The notes under the pieces are model-generated. The model saw only the letters and a program-made list of their open reading frames with translations, was not told where the DNA came from and did no database searches. Below, piece by piece: positions 31,596 to 36,424 of a stretch of DNA of 36,424 nt; within the stretch, counting starts at the first letter, position 1, and each line of letters opens with the position of its first letter. The stretch covers positions 1 to 36,424 of the forward strand of contig CAINDP010000197.1 in the NCBI GenBank assembly GCA_903847405.1, written 5' to 3'. The translations under genes and the position numbers were made by a program. The stretch comes from an uncultured Myxococcales bacterium. GTDB lineage: Bacteria > Myxococcota_A > UBA9042 > DTJE01.

Positions 31596-31602
31596 GCCGG
31601 AC

Positions 31603-32244
31603 ATGAAACAGACCGCACCATTGAATCGCGATCCGCCCCCCGGCGACGACGACACCCGGACCCGCCTGCTCGACGCGGCGCGGGACCTGTTCATCGCGCA
31701 CGGGTTCCAGGGCACCAGCACCCGGGCAATCGCCGCCGGCGCCGGCTGCAACCTGTCGTTGATCAAGTACTATTTCGGATCCAAGGAAGGGCTGCTGCGA
31801 GCGGTCCTGCAGCCCGAGATCGAGTCGGTCCGCCCCCTCATCGAATCCCTGGCAGGCGACGGGCCGCCCACCGCCGACCGTCTTCGCGAATTCTTCCTGG
31901 GCATGGCGCGCCAACTGGATTCCAACCGGCATTTCTTCCGCCTGATGTTCGCGGAACTGATGCGCGAGGACAGCCCCCTGGGCGGCGAACTGCTGGAACC
32001 CGTCCGCCGCAACCAGCAGTCCGCCCTGCGGGTCCTGGAAAACGCCCGGGATGCCGGAGTCCTGCGGGACGTCGACCTGCGGGCGACGCTGCTGCTGGTG
32101 ATGGGATCGCTGCTGTTCTACCACCTGGCCTACCCGGTGGCCTCGCATCTGGTCGGGCCCCGGTCCCCGGAGGTCATCGATCGCATCGGCTCGACCGCCG
32201 CCGACGTGTTCCTGCACGGTATATTGTTGGAGAAACCCCGATGA
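31603..32244 (+). CDS. TetR/AcrR family transcriptional repressor
   Basis: A 213-residue regulator. The N-terminal DNA-binding domain (RTRLLDAARDLFIAHGFQGTS) carries the helix-turn-helix TRAIAAGAGCNLSLIKYYF followed by GSKEGLLRAV, a textbook TetR pattern. The C-terminal helices (residues ~70-205) form the ligand pocket and dimer interface and include HFFRLMFAELMRED, as in CecR/YbiH-like regulators of ybhGFSR exporters. ATG 31603 was chosen over ATG 31591, which overlaps the -10 box, and TTG 31567, which is the -35 box. It overlaps the adaptor gene (ATGA), so repressor and pump are made together. It probably binds 31553-31568 and perhaps 21509-21522, with release by a toxic small molecule. Confidence 0.9.
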   Translation: MKQTAPLNRDPPPGDDDTRTRLLDAARDLFIAHGFQGTSTRAIAAGAGCNLSLIKYYFGSKEGLLRAVLQPEIESVRPLIESLAGDGPPTADRLREFFLGMARQLDSNRHFFRLMFAELMREDSPLGGELLEPVRRNQQSALRVLENARDAGVLRDVDLRATLLLVMGSLLFYHLAYPVASHLVGPRSPEVIDRIGSTAADVFLHGILLEKPR

Positions 32245-33278
32245 AGCGGATCCTCATCGTTCTGGTCGTGCTGACGGTCGTCCTGGGCGCCGTGCTGGCC
32301 GTGAAGATCATGCGCCAGGCCGCGGAACGGAAGGGCCCGCCCGGATCCTCGGGGATCGTCGAGGGCACCCGGGTCCAGGTGTCGGCCCGACTGGCGGCCC
32401 GCATCGAATCCATGGCGGTCCGCGAGGGGGACGTGGTCGTCGCAGGGCAGGTACTGGTCGAACTGGACTGCACGGAACCCGACGCCCTGGTGGCCGAGGC
32501 CGGCGCGCGGCTGGACGCGGCCGGTGCCCAGGTCGCGGCGGCCCAGGCCCAGGCCGCGGCCGTGGCATTCACCAGCCAGGCGGCCCTGCGGCAGGCCCGC
32601 AGCCAGAAGACCGGGGCGGGAGCCTACGCGGTACAGGAGGCGAATGCCCGGCGCCAGTCCCAGCGCGCGGCGCGCCTGGACAACGAAGGCGCCATGGCGA
32701 CCGCCCAGCGGGAAAACCTGGACACCGCGGCCGACGACCTCGGCAAGCGACGCGCCGCCGCCCTCGAGGCTGCGGACGCCGCCGGCCAGCAGGCGAAGGC
32801 CGCGCAACTGCAGGCAACGGCCGCCCTGGAACAGGTCCGCGCCGCGGAACGCACTGTCGCGGCGGCACAGGCGGGTCTGGCCCGGGCGAAGGCGGCGCAG
32901 GCCGAGTGCCACATCGCGTCGCCGGTTCCCGGAACCGTCACCGTCCGCGCCAAGGAACCCGGCGAGGTGGTCCTTCCGGGCACGACCCTGTACGAGGTCA
33001 CCGACGCCCGGGAATTCAAGGTGACGTTCTACGTGGCCAACGCCGACCTGGGTCGGGTCACCACCGGCCAGGCCGTCACGGTCACGGCCGATGCCTGGCC
33101 CGACCAGACGTTCCGCGGCGTCGTCCGGCGCGTGTCGCCCGAGGCCGAGTTCACGCCCCGGACGATCCAGACCCGCAGCGACCGGGACCGCCTGGTGTAC
33201 GCCGTCGAGGCCACGCTGCAGAACCCCGACGGACGGCTGCGGGTGGGCATGCCGGTCGAGGTGGCCCTGGTTCCCTGA
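32241..33278 (+). CDS. HlyD/YbhG-type periplasmic adaptor (membrane fusion) protein
   Basis: A 345-residue adaptor linking an inner-membrane ABC pump to an outer-membrane channel. One N-terminal membrane anchor (ILIVLVVLTVVLGAVLAV) is followed by a lipoyl half-motif (VSARLAARIESMAVREGDVV), a long Ala/Gln/Arg coiled-coil hairpin (about 90-225), the second lipoyl half (CHIASPVPGTVTVRAKEPGE) and a beta-barrel (FKVTFYVANADLGRV through RLRVGMPVEVALV). Overlap with tetR (ATGA) shows co-transcription. The hairpin tip should contact a TolC-type channel; the only one in the window is at 20065-21438. The 124-bp gap downstream holds a hairpin. Confidence 0.92.
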   Translation: MKRILIVLVVLTVVLGAVLAVKIMRQAAERKGPPGSSGIVEGTRVQVSARLAARIESMAVREGDVVVAGQVLVELDCTEPDALVAEAGARLDAAGAQVAAAQAQAAAVAFTSQAALRQARSQKTGAGAYAVQEANARRQSQRAARLDNEGAMATAQRENLDTAADDLGKRRAAALEAADAAGQQAKAAQLQATAALEQVRAAERTVAAAQAGLARAKAAQAECHIASPVPGTVTVRAKEPGEVVLPGTTLYEVTDAREFKVTFYVANADLGRVTTGQAVTVTADAWPDQTFRGVVRRVSPEAEFTPRTIQTRSDRDRLVYAVEATLQNPDGRLRVGMPVEVALVP

Positions 33279-33306
33279 AGTGCAGCCGCCCGAGCACGAA
33301 GGCGAA

Positions 33307-33336
33307 GGCGATGGGTTTCCGAAGGAAACTCTCGCC
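33307..33336 (+). other. hairpin between adaptor and first ABC ATPase gene
   Basis: GGCGA, a bulged T, GGGTTTCC, loop GAA, GGAAACTC, TCGCC: a 13-bp stem with one bulge and one G:U pair. There is no T tract. It may tune the ratio of adaptor to ATPase by stabilising or partly terminating the message. Confidence 0.5.
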
Positions 33337-33402
33337 GAAGCCGGAGTCGACTCGGGCCGATAAATGGCGCTGGGACACCCCACGCCCCTTCCGGAGGCAC
33401 CC

Positions 33403-34344
33403 GTGGGCGAAACGCCCGTCGCAGTCGTGTCCGGCCTGCGCCACCGCTACGGGACGACCCTCGCCCTGGACGGCATGGCCTTCGAGGTCCGCCCCGGCGA
33501 ACTGTACGGCCTGATCGGTCCGGACGGTGCGGGGAAGACCACGACGGTCCGAGCGCTGGCGGGGCTGCTGGAGCCCAACGAGGGCACGGTCCGCATCGGC
33601 GGCGGCGATCCGCTGGATCCGCGGTCGGGCGTGCGGGAGCACCTGGGCTACATGCCCCAGCGCTTCGGCCTGTACCGCGACCTCAGCGTCGACGAAAACC
33701 TGCGCTTTTTCGGCGATCTCTTCTGCCTGGACCGCAAGACCTTCCTGGAACGCCGCGATCGCCTGATGACCATCACGCGCCTGGCCCCGTTCCTGGCCCG
33801 GCGGGCCGACGCCCTGTCCGGCGGCATGTACAAGAAGCTGGCGCTGTCCTGCGCCCTGCTGCACCAGCCGGACCTCCTGATCCTGGACGAACCCACCAAC
33901 GGCGTGGACCCGGTGTCCCGCGGCGAACTGTGGGACCTGCTGGCGGACTTCACGACCCAGGGGATGGCCGTCCTGGTGACGACCTCCTACATGGACGAAG
34001 CGGCACGGTGCTCGCGCGTGGGCCTGGCGTCCGGTGGACGGCTGATCCTGGAAGGCCGCCCCGCGGACCTCGTGGCCGCCTTCGGGGATGCCGTCCTGCG
34101 GGTGGAACCGGGGGCCGGCGCCAGCACCGACGACGTCGAAGCCACGCTGGCCCGGGAAGGCCGCGCGATCGAGGCCGTCACGCCCCTCGGGACCGGCCTG
34201 CGGGTGGTGGTCCGGGGGGACGACGCCGACCGCATCACCGCCCGGCTGGAAGAAACGACCGCCACCGTACGCCGGATGACGCCCGGCTTCGAGGACCTCT
34301 ACCTGGCCCGCATGGCCTCCACGTCCACCGGGGAGGGGCCATGA
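33403..34344 (+). CDS. ABC transporter ATP-binding protein (first of pair)
   Basis: GTG 33403 is preferred because GGAGG lies five bases upstream; ATG 33364 would add 13 residues without a ribosome site. This gives 313 residues. Walker A GPDGAGKTTT, the Q-loop region GYMPQRFGLYRDLSV, signature LSGGMYKKLAL, Walker B LLILDEPTNGVDP and switch His replaced by Ser (VTTSYMDEAA) are seen. The sequence resembles the N-terminal half of YbhF. With the next gene it forms an ATPase heterodimer, split here as two genes rather than one fused protein. The C-terminal ~90 residues form the extra domain usual in ABC-2 drug exporters. The stop overlaps the next ATG (ATGA). Confidence 0.92.
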   Translation: MGETPVAVVSGLRHRYGTTLALDGMAFEVRPGELYGLIGPDGAGKTTTVRALAGLLEPNEGTVRIGGGDPLDPRSGVREHLGYMPQRFGLYRDLSVDENLRFFGDLFCLDRKTFLERRDRLMTITRLAPFLARRADALSGGMYKKLALSCALLHQPDLLILDEPTNGVDPVSRGELWDLLADFTTQGMAVLVTTSYMDEAARCSRVGLASGGRLILEGRPADLVAAFGDAVLRVEPGAGASTDDVEATLAREGRAIEAVTPLGTGLRVVVRGDDADRITARLEETTATVRRMTPGFEDLYLARMASTSTGEGP

Positions 34345-35261
34345 CCGACGCCGTCATCCGCTGCCGGGACCTGGGACGGACGTTCGGGGACTTCCACGCG
34401 GTCCGGGACGTGACGTTCGAGGTCCCGCCGGGCGAGATCTTCGGGTACCTGGGGGCCAACGGCGCGGGCAAGTCCACCACGATCCGCATCCTGTGCGGGC
34501 TGCTGAGCCCCTCCTCGGGCCACGCCGAGGTCGCGGGCTTCGACGTTGCGAAGGATCCCGAGGCCGTGAAGCGCCGCATCGGCTACATGTCCCAGAAGTT
34601 CTCGCTGTACCCGGACCTGACCGTCGAGGAGAACCTGGACTTCTTCGGCGGCGCCTACGGCCTGTCCGGCCGCACCCTGCGGGCACGCATCGACGCGGTC
34701 GTCGACGAGGTCGGCCTGCGCAGCGAACGCAAGGCCATGACCTCGTCCCTGCCGGGCGGCCGCCAGCAGCGCGTGGCCCTGGCGAACGCGCTGCTGCACG
34801 ACCCCCGCATCCTGTTCCTGGACGAGCCCACGGCGGGCGTGGACCCCGCGGCCCGGCGGGAGTTCCTGGCCCTGGTCCGGCGGCGCGTCCAGGCGGGCGC
34901 CACGGTCTTCCTGACCACGCACTACCTCGACGAGGCGGAGTACTGCCGCCGCGTGGGCCTGATGGTCGCGGGACGCCTGGTCGCGCTGGGCACCCCGGCC
35001 GAACTGAAGGCCGCCTGGGCCCCGGGCGACGTCCGCGTCCTGCGGGGCGCTCCGACCGCCCTGGGCGGCGCCGTCCGCCCGATCCCCGGGGTCCTGGCCG
35101 TCCAGTCCCTGGGCGGCGGCATCCGGATCCGGGTCGAAGCCGGCCGGCTGGACACCGTGCTGGCCGCAGCGCGCAGCGCCGACCCGGACGTCGCGGTCGA
35201 GGTCGCGGAACCTACGCTGGACGACGTGTTCCTGGCGGTCGTCCAGGGAGGTGACCGATGA
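34341..35261 (+). CDS. ABC transporter ATP-binding protein (second of pair)
   Basis: A 306-residue ATPase with Walker A GANGAGKSTT, Q-loop region GYMSQKFSLYPDLTVEENL, Walker B RILFLDEPTAGVDP and switch histidine in LTTHYLDEAEYC. The signature reads LPGGRQQRVAL, with Pro in place of the usual Ser. Similar Pro-containing signatures occur in the second half of YbhF, so asymmetric ATPase sites are likely. The C-terminal domain (about 230-306) ends in VEVAEPTLDDVFLAVV, as in drug and antibiotic exporters. It overlaps genes on both sides by four bases, giving tight translational coupling with the first ATPase and the permease. Confidence 0.92.
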   Translation: MTDAVIRCRDLGRTFGDFHAVRDVTFEVPPGEIFGYLGANGAGKSTTIRILCGLLSPSSGHAEVAGFDVAKDPEAVKRRIGYMSQKFSLYPDLTVEENLDFFGGAYGLSGRTLRARIDAVVDEVGLRSERKAMTSSLPGGRQQRVALANALLHDPRILFLDEPTAGVDPAARREFLALVRRRVQAGATVFLTTHYLDEAEYCRRVGLMVAGRLVALGTPAELKAAWAPGDVRVLRGAPTALGGAVRPIPGVLAVQSLGGGIRIRVEAGRLDTVLAAARSADPDVAVEVAEPTLDDVFLAVVQGGDR

Positions 35262-36415
35262 CCGGCTGGCGACCGCCCCACGTCCCCCTCACCGTGCGCT
35301 TCCGCCGGTTCGTGCGCCGCACGCTGGCGGTGTCCGGCAAGGAAATCGTCCACGTCGCCCGGGATCCTTCGACCCTGTACATCGCCCTGGGCATGCCGGT
35401 AGTCCTGCTGCTGATTTTCGGGTACGGCATCTCGTTCGACCTGGACCGGGCCGCCATGGCAATCGTGGACGACGACCGGACGCCGGCATCCCGGGACCTC
35501 GTCAGCGCCCTGACCTCGTCCGGCGAATTCCGCGTCGCCGCGCGGCCCGAAAGCGCCGACGACGTGGACCACGTCTTCCGGGCCGGCGATGCGTCGATCG
35601 CGGTGGTGATCCCCCCGGGGTTCTCCGACGACCTCGCCGGCGGTCTGCCGACCCCCCTCCAGATCCTCGTGGACGGCAGCGACGGGTCCAAGGCGGGTGG
35701 CGAGATGGGGACGGTGGCGGCCCTGCTGCGCAAATGGGCCGGCGGCCTGGCGGGAACCCCGATGGCCCCGCCCATCGAGGCGAAGGTCGAACTGCTGTAC
35801 AACCCCGGGCTGCGGTCCGCGATCTTCTTCGTGCCGGGCCTGGTGGCCTACATCCTGGCCCTGGCGGGCGTCCTGCTGACCGCCCTCACGATCGCCCGCG
35901 AGGAGGAGCAGGGGAACCTGGAGCAACTGTTCGCCACGCCGATCGGCCGCCTGGAGGTGATCCTCGGCAAGCTGGGGCCCTACGTCGGGCTGGGCGTCGT
36001 TCAGGCGCTGCTGGTCCTGGCCGTGGGCGCCGTCGCCTTCGACGTGCCGATGATGGGCAGCCCGCTCACCCTCGCGGTCGGCACCCTGCTGTTCTTGATC
36101 GGCGTCCTGTCCCAGGGCCTGTTCATTTCGGTCATCTCCCACAGCCAGCAGGTGGCCACGCAGATCGGCGCCATCACGTCCCTCCTCCCGGCGATCCTGA
36201 TGTCGGGTTTCATGTTCCCGGTCGAGCGCATGCCGATCCCCCTGCAGGTCATCGCGTCCATCTTCCCGGCGCGGTACTACGTGTCCATCCTTCGCGGCAT
36301 CCTGCTGAAGGGGAACGGGTTCGAGGTCCTCTGGCCCCACATGCTGGCCATGGCCCTGTTCTCGCTGATCGTCCTGACGGCGGCCACGCGGCGTTTCCGG
36401 CGGAGGGTGGCATGA
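35258..36415 (+). CDS. ABC-2 type permease, YbhS-like
   Basis: A 385-residue inner-membrane permease. The first helix (TLYIALGMPVVLLLIFGYGIS) is followed by a ~150-residue periplasmic domain (MAIVDDDRTPASRDLVSAL and IAVVIPPGFSDDLAGG). Five more helices follow from about residue 190, with the cytoplasmic EREEEQGN-type coupling stretch (AREEEQGNLEQLFATPIGR). The motif SGFMFPVERMPIPLQ and FPARYYVSILRGI near the end match the YbhS/YbhR family. Members export drugs or cations through an adaptor and TolC. The stop overlaps the ATG of a second permease at the window edge, completing the usual two-permease arrangement. Confidence 0.93.
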   Translation: MTGWRPPHVPLTVRFRRFVRRTLAVSGKEIVHVARDPSTLYIALGMPVVLLLIFGYGISFDLDRAAMAIVDDDRTPASRDLVSALTSSGEFRVAARPESADDVDHVFRAGDASIAVVIPPGFSDDLAGGLPTPLQILVDGSDGSKAGGEMGTVAALLRKWAGGLAGTPMAPPIEAKVELLYNPGLRSAIFFVPGLVAYILALAGVLLTALTIAREEEQGNLEQLFATPIGRLEVILGKLGPYVGLGVVQALLVLAVGAVAFDVPMMGSPLTLAVGTLLFLIGVLSQGLFISVISHSQQVATQIGAITSLLPAILMSGFMFPVERMPIPLQVIASIFPARYYVSILRGILLKGNGFEVLWPHMLAMALFSLIVLTAATRRFRRRVA

Positions 36416-36424
36416 CGCCGGGAC
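36412..36424 (+). CDS. start of the next gene, probably the second ABC-2 permease (cut by window)
   Basis: An ATG at 36412 overlaps the preceding TGA (ATGA), exactly as at the other junctions of this operon. Only four codons (MTPG) and one further base are visible. By operon logic it should be the YbhR-like partner permease; the sequence itself cannot confirm this. Confidence 0.5.

Noticed and set aside
31567-31602. Upstream starts (TTG 31567 and ATG 31591) for tetR
   Set aside because: They overlap the -35 and -10 boxes of the predicted promoter; ATG 31603 fits the TetR start better.
33364-33402. ATG 33364 as the first ATPase start
   Set aside because: It has no ribosome site, whereas GTG 33403 has GGAGG five bases upstream and begins at the family's usual N-terminus.

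Overview
The window is about 70% GC. Genes are densely packed on both strands, and most neighbours in the same direction overlap by four bases (ATGA or GTGA). The gene content points to an uncultured deltaproteobacterial lineage, most likely Myxococcota-like. The reasons are lipoproteins with Asp/Pro-rich linkers after the lipobox, a zinc-ribbon Ser/Thr kinase, a CFI-box C-terminal protein, rpoN-hpf-rapZ, and Lol and TolC parts of a Gram-negative envelope. The taxonomy is inferred from content only. No rRNA, tRNA, CRISPR, insertion sequence or prophage was seen, and no gene-free stretch exceeds 300 bp.

Layout. (1) 1-4603, plus strand: the tail of an ABC-2 permease, then acyl carrier protein, an intact ketosynthase, a ketosynthase-like protein lacking the catalytic residues, and a cobalamin-type radical SAM enzyme. 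This is the downstream part of an uncharacterised type II fatty-acid/polyketide cluster that begins before the window. (2) 4607-8629: three lipoproteins, including a GH36/27-like glycosidase. (3) 17223-8680, minus strand: a housekeeping series rplY-pth-rpsF-rpsR-rplI-rsmE-RDD-exported protein-aspS-membrane protein, with a good sigma-70 promoter in front of rplY. (4) 19919-17201, minus strand: lolA-rimO-gph. (5) 19950-20074: a patch of tandem and inverted repeats at the end of tolC. (6) 21438-20065: tolC. (7) 21709-26580, plus strand: dnaJ, a degenerate kinase, rpoN, hpf and rapZ. (8) 26675-30219: a HEPN-like/zinc-ribbon protein and an orphan ParA, converging on a Ser/Thr kinase with a cyclase-homology tail. 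(9) 30248-31468, minus strand: a CFI-box protein. (10) 31553 to the end, plus strand: a TetR regulator, a periplasmic adaptor, two ABC ATPases, an ABC-2 permease and the first codons of a second permease, resembling the YbhGFSR type of tripartite drug exporter.

How the genes connect. AT-rich palindromes sharing TAATCAAT lie in the promoters of both tetR (31553-31568) and the remote tolC (21509-21522). TolC may therefore be the outer-membrane channel of the TetR-controlled exporter, co-regulated from about 10 kb away. The most novel-looking system is the ACP/ketosynthase/radical SAM cluster. A second theme is a set of candidate leaderless promoters (lolA, dnaJ, tetR), in which the -10 box lies only 7-8 bases before the ATG and no Shine-Dalgarno sequence is present.
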